Source: Planctomycetota bacterium
GTDB lineage: Bacteria; Planctomycetota; JAJSAM01; JAJVHW01
NCBI GenBank assembly: GCA_024280885.1
Contig: JAJRPF010000041.1
Span: forward strand, 1 to 45,165
DNA length: 45,165 nucleotides
Direction of reading: 5' to 3'
Of the stretch, positions 1 through 7,859 are shown one piece after another. How positions within the stretch are numbered: the stretch's first letter is position 1; each line of letters starts with the position of its first letter. The notes below the pieces were generated by a model. It searched no databases. It saw only the letters and a program-made list of their open reading frames with translations, and was not told the origin of the DNA. The translations under genes and the position numbers were made by a program.

Positions 1-132
1 CACGAGACCAAACGTGCTCGGCGCGTGCTCCGCCGCGAAGCGGTGCTCGCGTCACTCGAAGAACTGGGAATGATCGAGAGGACCCGAGGCGGTCGGCCTC
101 TGCGCGCTGTCAAAGAGGACATCTTTTCGTGA
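1..132 (+). pseudogene. Upstream piece of a frameshifted large protein (winged-helix-like end), cut by window edge
   Basis: The first frame is open from the left edge and ends in a TGA. Its 43 residues look like the end of a winged helix: a basic helix, then LEELGMIERTRGGRPL. Just before the stop, the +1 frame continues with a sensible protein (DHYTVATLAAAL) that has no start codon of its own. Removing one T from the TTTT run at 124-127 joins the two frames seamlessly as KEDIFRDHYTVATL. I infer that this is the upstream part of the next gene, separated by a one-base insertion. A natural pseudogene, a sequencing error or +1 frameshifting would look the same here. Confidence 0.6.
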
Positions 133-2377
133 TCACTACACCGTCGCGACCCTGGCCGCCGCGCTGTCTCGATACCTCGATCGCGAGCGCGGGGACCGTA
201 CGGATGACTTCGACGACCTCTCCTACATCTGGGCACCATATCTGCGCGGTGGCGGCGTGGGTGACGGCCTAGATAGAGTGCTCGTCACGGAGCTCTTGAG
301 GACTGCGGAGGTGGCAGTTCGTGCCGACTCGACGAGCTTGGCTGGCGTAGTCGAGGTGCTTCGATCGTACCCGTGGCGAGTCTTCCTGCGTATCGAGATC
401 CACCTGCTTGCGATGTTCCCGAGCGCTGCAAGAGAGTTCGTCGCGGAGCGGATCGCCGAGTTCCCACGCCTGCTTGACGATCCGAACGTGAGTTTCGAGA
501 TCGCTCGGCTCGCTGAGCAGCAGTTCGGCCAACTCTCGATGCAGCAACAGGATGAAGTCCTACGGACTGTCGCGTCCGGACCCGACGATCGTCGAGTGCG
601 TCGCATGCTCCCCCTCGACGACGATCACGTCATCGAGCCCGCGTACCTGGTCCGGCCGAAGCTAATGTGGATTCGGCGTCGCCTCCGCTTGATCGACCAG
701 CACCTTCCGGACACGTACACGTCGTGGCTGTCTCCGTTGTTGGGAGACGACAGCGACGACCCGCCGGTCGAGGAGAACCGATCCGGAGTCTCGAACATCT
801 CGGTAGGCGAGATCAGCCCCATGACCGCTGGCGATCTGGATTGCCTCCAGCCGGCTGAGGTTGCGCGTGTGCTAACGGAGTGGGTTCCTTCCGGCACATT
901 CATGGGGGCGACACGGGAGGGCCTGGCGGAGGTCGTGCGGGATGTTGTGAGCCGTCGAGCCACCGAGTTCGCGCCAGCTCTCGAGGAGTTCCACCTCGAA
1001 GAGCCGACCTACGTCCGGGCGGTGCTTCAGGGAGTCCGAGACGCCGTCGAGCGTGGCATCGAGTTTCCGTGGGATCGGGCGCTAGAGCTTTGTGAGTGGG
1101 CTGTCCGCCAGGCGTGGCCACAAGACGAGGTGCGAACGTCGTTCGACGAGGATCCCGATTGGGGGTGGACCCGCGGAGTCGTCTCAGACCTTCTGAGGAT
1201 TGGACTGCGTCAGGACCGGATACCACTGTCGGAGCGCACGCGGGTCTGGCGCATCATCGAGCGACTCTTGGAAGACCCCGATCCGGCCCCGAGAGAGGGC
1301 ATGGACACCTCTGATGCGCTCACCGACTCCCTCAACTGCGGGCGAGGGCGGGCGATGTACAACGCAGTGGACTACGCGTTGTGGTTGTACCGAGCGAGAG
1401 AGGCCGGCGACGCGGCGGGGATAGACCCGGAGGGTGGCATCCAGTCGATGCCGGAGTTCCAATCCGCGCTGGAGCGGCGTCTCGATCCGACCGTTGAGAC
1501 AGCGCCCGCGGTGAGAGCCGTCCACGGTCGTCACTTCCCGCACCTCGCGCTCCTCGATGCGTCATGGGCGGAGGGGATCGCACCGAGGATCTTCGGGTTC
1601 TTGGAGACACCATTGGAGCGTGCAGCTTGGGGGGGCTACCTCGTCGGCGGTCGCGTGTACGACGGGGTGTTTCGAGCGCTTCGGCCGCAGTACGACGCGG
1701 CCGTTGCTGCCATCGGAAGCTGGGAGTCTGACTCTCGTGACCGCGACGCGGACCCCAGGCTTGCGAGCGATCTCATGACGCTGGTTGGGCGTGGAACACT
1801 GGCCGTCGATCCGCCAGACGCGATGCTGAAGGCGTTCTTCGAGACGGCTTCGCCACAGCTCCGCCGTCGTGCGATTGCGGAGGTCGGATTCGGCCTCGCG
1901 CGTCACGGCGCCGCCGTTGCGGCCGACGCCGTGAAGAGGCTCGTCCGTCTGTGGGAGTGGCGCCAAGAGACTCTTGCGGTCGGTGGCGTGGCGGAGAGTG
2001 AGCGGGAGGAACTCGCCGGGTTCGGGGCCTGGGTTGCTGTCGTTGACCTCGACTTGGATTGGCGACTTCGGCAATTGGAGGCCGTCATCCGTCTGGGGGT
2101 CTACCCCGACCGAGATCTCGACGTCGTCGAGGTGCTCGCGAGCGTTGCCGGCGAACGTTCACGGCAGTCCGCCGAGATCCTGTCGGCGCTCTGCTCTCTC
2201 TCTTCGAACATGGTGATGTTCGTTGCGAAACGGAACGAGGTCTCTCGCATCCTGCGGGAGGCTCTCGGCAGTGGCGACGAGCTAGCGATCCGCGCGGCGA
2301 GAGATGCGATCGGCTACCTGGCGGCTCGCGGTCGCCCTGACTTTCGATCCGTCCTCGACGAGGGCACTGGGACGTAG
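125..2377 (+). CDS. C-terminal helical-repeat region of a very large protein; STAND/NTPase-like defence protein suspected
   Basis: The conventional reading starts at a GTG at 257 (706 aa), but coding-like sequence in the same frame runs back to about 125 and matches the preceding frame after a one-base correction. The true protein therefore begins outside the window. The sequence is alpha-helical throughout with no transmembrane segment. Phrases such as YPWRVFLRIEIHLLAMFP, LAEQQFGQLSMQQQDEVL and NCGRGRAMYNAVDYALWL resemble, from memory, repeats in the C-terminal sensor part of large STAND-type NTPases of anti-phage systems. That family link is an inference; no NTPase motif lies inside the window. 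It converges on a PD-(D/E)XK-like gene 113 bp downstream. Confidence 0.6.
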   Translation, partial: FRDHYTVATLAAALSRYLDRERGDRTDDFDDLSYIWAPYLRGGGVGDGLDRVLVTELLRTAEVAVRADSTSLAGVVEVLRSYPWRVFLRIEIHLLAMFPSAAREFVAERIAEFPRLLDDPNVSFEIARLAEQQFGQLSMQQQDEVLRTVASGPDDRRVRRMLPLDDDHVIEPAYLVRPKLMWIRRRLRLIDQHLPDTYTSWLSPLLGDDSDDPPVEENRSGVSNISVGEISPMTAGDLDCLQPAEVARVLTEWVPSGTFMGATREGLAEVVRDVVSRRATEFAPALEEFHLEEPTYVRAVLQGVRDAVERGIEFPWDRALELCEWAVRQAWPQDEVRTSFDEDPDWGWTRGVVSDLLRIGLRQDRIPLSERTRVWRIIERLLEDPDPAPREGMDTSDALTDSLNCGRGRAMYNAVDYALWLYRAREAGDAAGIDPEGGIQSMPEFQSALERRLDPTVETAPAVRAVHGRHFPHLALLDASWAEGIAPRIFGFLETPLERAAWGGYLVGGRVYDGVFRALRPQYDAAVAAIGSWESDSRDRDADPRLASDLMTLVGRGTLAVDPPDAMLKAFFETASPQLRRRAIAEVGFGLARHGAAVAADAVKRLVRLWEWRQETLAVGGVAESEREELAGFGAWVAVVDLDLDWRLRQLEAVIRLGVYPDRDLDVVEVLASVAGERSRQSAEILSALCSLSSNMVMFVAKRNEVSRILREALGSGDELAIRAARDAIGYLAARGRPDFRSVLDEGTGT

Positions 2378-2490
2378 CGCAGGCCGCAGTGCGGGTGGCC
2401 ATCACGGGCCGGAGACGCGTAGCGGCAGCTCGGCACTCTAAGCCCGACCACGAGAGGCAGGCGTCGGTTGAAGGCGCCCCGTGACGGCGG

Positions 2491-3819
2491 TTATCGCTTC
2501 TGCTTCGGGACGCTAACCAGGGGAGGCTCGGCTGGTCCGAAGTGGAGCGCGACGCGCGGCATGTCGCGACTCTTCGGGTCGACGTCCACGAAGTTGACAG
2601 CGACGATGGGGTGGTGGTGAGCGAGCAACCGTCGGACCGGGTTCCCCTCTCCGTCCGCGGACCGAGCGCTCGGGAGGTCCCACTCGATCGCCGATGCGTC
2701 GATCTCGCCGGCCAAGACCTGCAGCACCAAGTGGGCGGGAATCTCTACTACGGTGCGATCATGTTCGTCCGAACGCATTACCAGGGTTCCTCCGAGATAG
2801 CGCCGGCGGCCGCTCACGTCGGGCGACTGGGACCAGTCACTCCATGCCTCAAGTTCGTATCGATCAAAGTCCATGGTCTTCAGCTCGGACGCCTCGTTCC
2901 GGCTCAACGAGCATGCCGCTCCGAAGTTCACGAACCACTTGCAATGCACTTTCATGTGGCGGCGATCGTCCCACAGCATCGATGACTGGCTTCCTGTGAC
3001 GAGGAGCACCGCGGAGATGGCTGGCCACCGCGCCATTGCCGTCTGAACCACGTCTCGGCGGTTCGGCTCACTCGGTCCCCGACTCGAGCCGAGGGGAGAG
3101 ACCTCGGAACCAGCCACCACGATCACGTAGGGCCGATCTTGACCCAGCGCTTGGGCGCTCTTCGACTTGGACTGGATCGCGCGGAACAGTGGATGCTTCT
3201 CCTCAGTCCGCGGAATCGCGTGTGGCGCGGATGTCCCAACGATGTTCCCCGAACCGATCCGTGCAGGGTTGTAATCGACAACCAGCGTGTAGCCGGCGCT
3301 ACGTAGGTCAACCGAGTGCCGGTTCGAGGGGTCTCGCGACACGGCGTCGAAGAACCCGCGGAGGCACTCTGATTTAAGGAGTGCCTTGTGAGTGTGTGAC
3401 TCAGGCCATCGCACAGCACCGTCGCCGTCCCCGGTCCGGACGTTCCCGTCCCACTCGATCGCATCGGACGCTAGACCCCGGCGCCTCATCTCGGCGGCGA
3501 GTCTCCCGATGAACTCGTGCCGATGCTGCTCGACGCGTTCACCGGCATCTTGGACGGTTGTCACTTCGACCCATATCTTCGTTCCGGACGACGTCGAGAT
3601 CACCAGGTCGGGCGTACGTCCGTCTGCGGACCTTGGTTCGTAGTCGAGCACGTTGATCGAATCGGGCAGCGAGTCAATCGTGATGAGTTCCCACATGGCA
3701 GAGATCGGATCGCGCGAGCGGAGCTTCGCTCGAATTCCGGTCAGTTCCCGACCAAGACGAGCCTCACAGTCCTGAAGCAGGTGTCGCGTCTGAGCTTCAG
3801 TGAGGTGGGGAACTGTCAT
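2491..3819 (-). CDS. Hypothetical protein with PD-(D/E)XK-like core (E-V-T variant)
   Basis: The 442-residue protein opens with a helical segment containing a conserved-looking acidic residue (AMWELI, Glu44). PDLVIS follows at residues 70-75, then a turn and KIWVEVTTV at 81-89. This is the layout of a PD-(D/E)XK nuclease fold, except that the usual E-x-K reads E85-V-T87. The rest (residues 150-440) is mixed alpha/beta without a motif I recognise. No clear Shine-Dalgarno sequence precedes the ATG. It is convergent with the helical-repeat gene and ends up beside the tRNA and island boundary. It could be an inactive or divergent nuclease; its role is unknown. Confidence 0.6.
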   Translation of the reverse strand: MTVPHLTEAQTRHLLQDCEARLGRELTGIRAKLRSRDPISAMWELITIDSLPDSINVLDYEPRSADGRTPDLVISTSSGTKIWVEVTTVQDAGERVEQHRHEFIGRLAAEMRRRGLASDAIEWDGNVRTGDGDGAVRWPESHTHKALLKSECLRGFFDAVSRDPSNRHSVDLRSAGYTLVVDYNPARIGSGNIVGTSAPHAIPRTEEKHPLFRAIQSKSKSAQALGQDRPYVIVVAGSEVSPLGSSRGPSEPNRRDVVQTAMARWPAISAVLLVTGSQSSMLWDDRRHMKVHCKWFVNFGAACSLSRNEASELKTMDFDRYELEAWSDWSQSPDVSGRRRYLGGTLVMRSDEHDRTVVEIPAHLVLQVLAGEIDASAIEWDLPSARSADGEGNPVRRLLAHHHPIVAVNFVDVDPKSRDMPRVALHFGPAEPPLVSVPKQKR

Positions 3820-3950
3820 GGGGCTCGTTTCGCGTTCGGCAGCCCGGCTGCGTGCAGCAGGACGGCCGGTACATCTCTCTGTTGCGCTCTTCTCTGGGTG
3901 TGCCGCTGAGACCCCGAATCGACTTCAGCGTCGTCACGAGATGGCGGTGG

Positions 3951-4027
3951 TGGTAGGCCCGGCTGGACTCGAACCAGCGACCGACGAATTATGAGTTCGC
4001 TGCTCTAACCAACTGAGCTACAGGCCC
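3951..4027 (-). tRNA. tRNA with CAU anticodon (tRNA-Ile2 or elongator tRNA-Met)
   Basis: A complete cloverleaf is visible on the minus strand. The acceptor stem is GGGCCTG pairing with CGGGCCT (terminal G-U), the D arm is AGCTCAGTTGGTTAGAGC, the anticodon stem GCGAA/TTCGT closes the loop CTCATAA, the T arm is GCTGGTTCGAGTCCAGC, and CCA is encoded. The anticodon is CAT at 3991-3993. The T-arm context resembles minor isoleucine tRNAs, whose C34 is modified by TilS, more than initiator tRNA, and there is no C1-A72 mismatch. Which amino acid it carries cannot be decided from sequence alone. It sits at the edge of a suspected integrated island. Confidence 0.93.
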
Positions 4028-4031
4028 ACCG
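3989..4031. repeat. 43-bp direct repeat, left copy (tRNA 5' half, anticodon loop to 5' end)
   Basis: This stretch, part of the intact tRNA gene, recurs at 12327-12369 in the same orientation with 40 of 43 positions identical. It runs from the anticodon loop (TTATGAG on the plus strand) through the D arm and 5' end and 4 bp beyond. Repeats ending at the anticodon loop are typical of tyrosine-recombinase attachment sites, and an integrase fragment lies about 90 bp away. Confidence 0.75.
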
Positions 4032-4114
4032 CAGCGCGCAGGCTACCGGAGGTGGCGGCCCTGCTGGTAACTGAGAGCCTGGGCTCATCGACTCGGGTGC
4101 ATCACGTACGCGTG

Positions 4115-4294
4115 CTACTCGTCGGCGTCGAGCAGATCCGCGGCACGTTGCGCGACGTTGCCGGGCGCATGGCGGGCATAGCGCATCGTCATCTGGATGC
4201 TCGCGTGGCCCAGGATCTTGGCCAGGTCTGGGATCGGAATCCCACGTCTCGCGGCGTAGCTGCCGAAGACGTGGCGCAGGTCATGGAAGTTCAT
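4115..4294 (-). pseudogene. Tyrosine recombinase (integrase) C-terminal fragment
   Basis: Fifty-nine codons encode the catalytic C-terminus of a phage-type integrase: NFHDLRH with the second catalytic Arg and His, then AKILGHASIQMTMRYARH with the conserved GH and the nucleophilic Tyr. The N-terminal DNA-binding part, the first catalytic Arg and the beta-hairpin Lys are missing. Upstream, the reading frame runs antiphase into a RecB-like nuclease remnant, so the gene appears to have been truncated by a deletion. It ends 87 bp from the 5' end of the tRNA, the usual position of an integrase next to its attachment site. It cannot be catalytically active as it stands. Confidence 0.85.
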
Positions 4295-4795
4295 GCCCTC
4301 GTGAGCGCGATCTTCTGGAGGTCGAGAGGGTCCAGCAGCGGATCGATCCAGGGTTTGGCTGCCGTGACTTTGAAGTCCACAACCCGGATGCCGGACGGTG
4401 TCTTCAGGACGACGTCCAAGTAGCCGAGCAGCGGGAGATTCAGTCCAGGCAACTGGACGTGGATCTTCTCCTCGATGGCGATGATCTCGTCCATGGGCTG
4501 ACGACGCCCCACACCGTCAGTTCGCCGGGGTTCTCGTCCAGGAAGACAGCGTCCACGACTTCGGGAGCGAGCTTCCTCGGCACCTTGAACTCCCGCTGCA
4601 AGCGCGTCAGCGCGGCAGCGTGATCACCTGATGCCACGAACATCGTCGTGGCGGCCTTGTCGATGACCCGTCGGGACCAAGGACGACGACGTCGGCCTCT
4701 GAGACGGGTCTGCCTACCGTGCGAGTCAAAGTCATGCCGCAATCGTAGAGCACTCCGAGCGGCTGCGTCAGCAACGCGCTTGATGTCCGTTCCAA
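4291..4795 (-). pseudogene. RecB/Cas4-like PD-(D/E)XK nuclease remnant, multiply frameshifted
   Basis: Three overlapping minus-strand frames make one broken protein. The first carries MTLTRTVGRPVSEADVVVLG, the second VIDKAATTMFVASGDH to ENPGELTVWG, the third MDEIIAIEEKIHVQLPG followed by PLLGYLDVVLKTPSGI and VVDFKVTAAKPW. The last piece shows the GYLD...DFK signature of RecB-family exonuclease domains and then stops shortly after LDLQKIAL. At least two frameshifts separate the pieces. The 3' end is fused to the integrase fragment, so the domain's C-terminus with its iron-sulfur cysteines is absent here. A fragment of that type lies at 6436-6669. Confidence 0.65.
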
Positions 4796-4887
4796 TCGGC
4801 AACGCGCTCCGATCCGTCAAGCAAGCAGTCAGGTCTTCGCAGGCATCCGTGGGCCGTCAACCCCGATTTCGAATGCCGGGAACCTGC

Positions 4888-5427
4888 TCACGAGTCTCTC
4901 CGGCCCGATGACCGATGTTCCTCTGCTCCTGGCACACTACTGGCGAGCAGCTCGTCAAGCCGCCTGCCGGCGACGTTCGTGGCCGCCGTCATGTACCTCA
5001 GAACGTTCTCGTGGCTGGGAGTCTGCACAACCCCGGTCTGCCGCAGCCCGCCGTATGTGATGACCCGGTGGAAGTAGACAAGCGCCTCTGCCCAGAGTCT
5101 GGCTCTCGTCTGTTCCTCATCACTGAGGCTCTCCCAGTCGAGATGCCCCAGCAACTCGACGGCTGATCCAAGCAGGCCATCGTGGCGGACGTCCTCTATC
5201 AGGCAATGACCCGCCTCTCGTGAAACGTCTCTGATTGCCTTTGTACAACCGTAAATGCGGCGGTAGGGGCACGTGCCATCTGAGTCACTTGGGCACGGGA
5301 GGAGGGCGCTGGCGGCCTTCGGTGCCCCATTCTTGAGTCGAGGGGCCTGACTCAACCCATGTTTGTACCGATTACAGATTGGAGATAGACGATGACGGGT
5401 TGATCGAAGTGTATTTGTATAATTCAT
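4888..5427 (-). CDS. Hypothetical protein, phage-like, cysteine-containing
   Basis: This 179-residue reading has a basic N-terminus (NRYKHGLSQAPRLKNGAPKAA) that recalls the start of phage small-terminase-like or regulatory proteins. Three spaced cysteines follow in PCPSDSDGTCPYRRIYGC, then a helical region rich in Trp, Leu and Arg. I do not recognise a family. The ATG lies in an AT-rich stretch and lacks a clear Shine-Dalgarno sequence. It is divergent from the gene at 5566, and both belong to the decayed island. It may be a real accessory gene; the exact start is uncertain. Confidence 0.45.
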   Translation of the reverse strand: MNYTNTLRSTRHRLSPICNRYKHGLSQAPRLKNGAPKAASALLPCPSDSDGTCPYRRIYGCTKAIRDVSREAGHCLIEDVRHDGLLGSAVELLGHLDWESLSDEEQTRARLWAEALVYFHRVITYGGLRQTGVVQTPSHENVLRYMTAATNVAGRRLDELLASSVPGAEEHRSSGRRDS

Positions 5428-5511
5428 TTACCCATTGTATCAGGATCAGAATCGGCATCTAGGTCGGTGTTAGTGCTCAAGTATGGTCAGAACAATTAGT
5501 CAGGAGGTAAA

Positions 5512-5562
5512 ATGTATATCAATTGTCCGGGGATTGTCCCGGCTCATGATTCACAGGAGTAA
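5512..5562 (+). CDS. 16-codon leader ORF with strong Shine-Dalgarno
   Basis: AGGAGG (5502-5507) lies five bases before an ATG that opens a 16-residue frame (MYINCPGIVPAHDSQE) ending in TAA. The last codons, CAG GAG TAA, form the Shine-Dalgarno sequence of the next gene, whose ATG lies three bases after the stop. This tight arrangement suggests translational coupling or a leader peptide controlling the downstream gene. The sequence shows only the arrangement; translation is not proven. Confidence 0.45.
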   Translation: MYINCPGIVPAHDSQE

Positions 5563-5565
5563 CAA

Positions 5566-6108
5566 ATGGCAGTTTCATTCAATACTAGGCGGTACTACAA
5601 GGGTGGTCGAGAGTCGACCGAGTCGCTCGTCCGACGCGTTCTTTCTAAGTCACCAGCGGCAAGGAACAACGACAAGACGCTCTACATGCTTGTTCAGCGA
5701 GTAGTCCTAAGACGCGAGGGAGAGATCAATGATCAGAGCTCCGCCGACGAGTTCGTTCAGGCCGTGATCCGGACCGTCTTGCCCTCCGCGAAGTCGGTCC
5801 GCGATTGGCGCGACAGGCTTCAGAAGCAGGGGCTCTTCCAGGAAGGCGATCCGGCAGTTCGGCAGACCCGTGCGAAGCACCGTGCGGCGGGTCTTCGCGT
5901 CGTGCGCGATGGAAGTGGGCGTTGCGACAGGTGCGGCGAGAGCGCCCTCTGTCAGGCATGTGACCGGGACATGCTGGACGCACTCGTTCACGAAGAGGTC
6001 TCCGTACTGCAATGTGCGGACGACTGGAATCTCAACCTCCGGCTGGAAGAGGACACGCGCTCCGACGACGACTCGTCTGACGAGCATCCCCTCGACGAGG
6101 CGGCGTAG
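5566..6108 (+). CDS. Hypothetical phage-type accessory protein with zinc-ribbon-like motif
   Basis: The 180-residue protein starts at an ATG preceded by CAGGAG. Residues 30-110 (ARNNDKTLYMLVQRV, then SVRDWRDRLQKQGLF and a basic segment) resemble small phage-encoded proteins of unknown function in which a nested helical region precedes a basic tail. Residues about 122-137 contain CDRCGESALCQACD, two CxxC pairs that could bind zinc. The C-terminus is very acidic. A 16-codon leader ORF is coupled in front and a small ORF follows closely. DNA binding is plausible but unproven. Confidence 0.6.
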   Translation: MAVSFNTRRYYKGGRESTESLVRRVLSKSPAARNNDKTLYMLVQRVVLRREGEINDQSSADEFVQAVIRTVLPSAKSVRDWRDRLQKQGLFQEGDPAVRQTRAKHRAAGLRVVRDGSGRCDRCGESALCQACDRDMLDALVHEEVSVLQCADDWNLNLRLEEDTRSDDDSSDEHPLDEAA

Positions 6109-6116
6109 GGCGCACG

Positions 6117-6299
6117 TTGCGTCCGACCCGCATTCCCCGATACGAGGACACGCAGCTCACCATCGCAAACGGTGAGGACCGCTCTCCGCTGGACGGTTTC
6201 CTTCAAGGGCGTATCGGGGTTGACGACAGTCCGCAGCCGGAGGAGATCAGCGCTCTGATTTCCTCTTCGATCGATCGGCTGGAGTCGAGGAGTTGGTGA
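6117..6299 (+). CDS. Small hypothetical protein following the zinc-ribbon gene
   Basis: A 60-residue frame begins at TTG eight bases after the previous stop. Its codons end mostly in G or C, and the sequence (RYEDTQLTIANGEDRSPLDG, then EEISALISSSIDRLE) looks like real protein with an acidic helical end. No family is recognised. The start codon and ribosome site are weak, so the gene could also be the remains of a longer one. Confidence 0.35.
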   Translation: MRPTRIPRYEDTQLTIANGEDRSPLDGFLQGRIGVDDSPQPEEISALISSSIDRLESRSW

Positions 6300-6435
6300 T
6301 CCTGGCCGCTACCAGAATTCGCCGCTCCCAGGGAAGGCGGTCTCACGCGAGACCGTCTCCCTGCCCCAACGTCGCGATGCACTCGTCCGTGAGCGTTGCT
6401 GAGCCGGTGTCGTTGTGACGCACCCGGCGCAACCG

Positions 6436-6669
6436 TCACGTCGTTGCGGTGCAGGTCTCCGTCGGCCTGCGTGACGACATCGACATCTCGGATGCCTCAG
6501 GATGGGACGCACACGGCTTTCTGTACGGGCAGGTCTGGCACATCCTGCCGAACGCCTGCGTCGGGACCGGCGCCATCTGACCATCCAGAACGGCCTCCAT
6601 CACAACTAACGTTGGGTTCACAATCTCTGCCAGGCGGTGTAGTTCTGCATCCCTTCTACGAGCATTCAC
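6436..6669 (-). pseudogene. C-terminal fragment of a RecB/Cas4-like nuclease with cysteine cluster
   Basis: The first 53 residues end in FGRMCQTCPYRKPC, preceded by a helix and a GQMAPVPT-like loop. This is the usual C-terminus of RecB-family PD-(D/E)XK domains, where cysteines hold an iron-sulfur cluster. The catalytic part is absent. It overlaps the end of the preceding minus-strand gene by a few bases. The N-terminal and middle parts of a similar domain lie at 4291-4795, but downstream in transcription order, so a simple insertion cannot explain the separation. Rearrangement or two partly deleted copies would. Confidence 0.5.
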
Positions 6670-7354
6670 CGGGAACGGAACGATCCACGATCTGCGGCGT
6701 CTTTGTCTTGATGAGATGCTGCAGTCCGAAGGCCGTGACGACTTCTCCCGTCATGGCCATCCACCCATGAGCGTCTGGACCTGTGCCGGAGAGGCACTGA
6801 GCCAGGTGAGCGAGGGCTTCCTTCTCCGCGACCCCGTAGAGCTCCTGGAGAATCCTGTGACCCCCGATCAGGCGCAGAGCGATGACCGGCACGGCATGAA
6901 CATCTACGTCGATCCTGGGGGCTTCCACGGCCCTTCGGCAGATCCGGCTTTCGACCGTCTCCACGTCCTTCGAGCGTGATGTAACTAACGTTGTGTCGGC
7001 GAGTACCGGGGCACGGTAGCTCGTCGAGCGTTGCACTTCCTCGGCGATGACGTCGGGGAAGGCATGAATGGCGAAGGAGCCCGAGCTCTTGGGGCTCTGG
7101 CTCCTGTGCGTGAGATACCAAGCCGTTCGTCCGTACTCGCGGCGCAGGTCTCCCGTCTTGCCCGATGACCAGGTCCGAACTGCATCGATGGCGGCCCGGA
7201 TCTCGTCGAAGTCACCGTCGGATTGGGCGATCCGTCGGTTGAACGATTGCCTGAGCGACTCCGTCTCCGCGAGGAGGTCGGCGTCCCCGGACGGGTAGGG
7301 CACCAGCTCAAGGAACTCCGAGAGCTGTCCTCGTGTCGTACGGGCTACCTGCAT
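6656..7354 (-). CDS. Hypothetical protein, 232 residues
   Basis: The reading is long for this region and has sensible amino-acid composition: a helical N-terminus rich in Glu and Arg (QLSEFLELVPYPSGD), a central segment TSYRAPVLADTTLVTSRSKD, and a C-terminal half with VPVIALRLIGGHRILQELYG and GWMAMTGEVVTAFGLQHLI. No domain is recognised. No Shine-Dalgarno sequence stands before the ATG, so an internal start is possible. Its stop overlaps the nuclease fragment that follows. Given the decay around it, it may itself be a remnant. Confidence 0.45.
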   Translation of the reverse strand: MQVARTTRGQLSEFLELVPYPSGDADLLAETESLRQSFNRRIAQSDGDFDEIRAAIDAVRTWSSGKTGDLRREYGRTAWYLTHRSQSPKSSGSFAIHAFPDVIAEEVQRSTSYRAPVLADTTLVTSRSKDVETVESRICRRAVEAPRIDVDVHAVPVIALRLIGGHRILQELYGVAEKEALAHLAQCLSGTGPDAHGWMAMTGEVVTAFGLQHLIKTKTPQIVDRSVPGECS

Positions 7355-7505
7355 GGTGAGCGACGTGGGTGTGCGGGATGCGCATTGGGGATGAGAAGAG
7401 CCCGCCGTCCAGAGTTGTTGGACGACGGGTTGCTAAGTCGGACCCAGGCGCTGAGATGGATGGCCAGGTGTCACGACCAGAGATGGTGAGGTCCCTGGAT
7501 CTCGC

Positions 7506-7859
7506 CTACTTGCTCTTCTTCGTCGCCTTCTTGGCAGTACGCGCCTTGTATCCCTCGGGAGGACCGTACTTACCGAAGAGGTCTTTGATGTCCGGATAGC
7601 CGAGGTCATTGCCCTTGGAGGCGTTGAGTTTATTGACTCTCTGCTTGTACTCCATCGTGCCTTTCTTGGGCCACGCCGTGGATCGACCGTCCTTCGCCTT
7701 GGTGGCGGAAGTCCTCGTGACTCCGGCATTGGACGCGGACGTCCTTGCCTGCAGGCCACTGATGAACTGGTTGACGGCATCTTGTCCGGCCTCATCGAAG
7801 GCCTCGCGGATGAGGTCAAACGCGTGATCCAACTTCTCTCGGGCGTTCTTCTTTGCCAT
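7506..7859 (-). CDS. Small basic protein with Lys/Ala-rich tail
   Basis: The 117-residue protein has an excellent Shine-Dalgarno sequence (AAGGAGAT) five bases before its ATG. The N-terminus (AREKLDHAFDLIREAFDEAG) is an amphipathic helix; the middle is Ser/Thr/Ala-rich; KGNDLGYPDIKDLFGKYG follows; the tail is KARTAKKATKKSK. Basic tails of this sort occur in DNA-associated proteins, but no named family fits. It stands alone on the minus strand inside the island, with no close partner gene. Confidence 0.65.
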   Translation of the reverse strand: MAKKNAREKLDHAFDLIREAFDEAGQDAVNQFISGLQARTSASNAGVTRTSATKAKDGRSTAWPKKGTMEYKQRVNKLNASKGNDLGYPDIKDLFGKYGPPEGYKARTAKKATKKSK

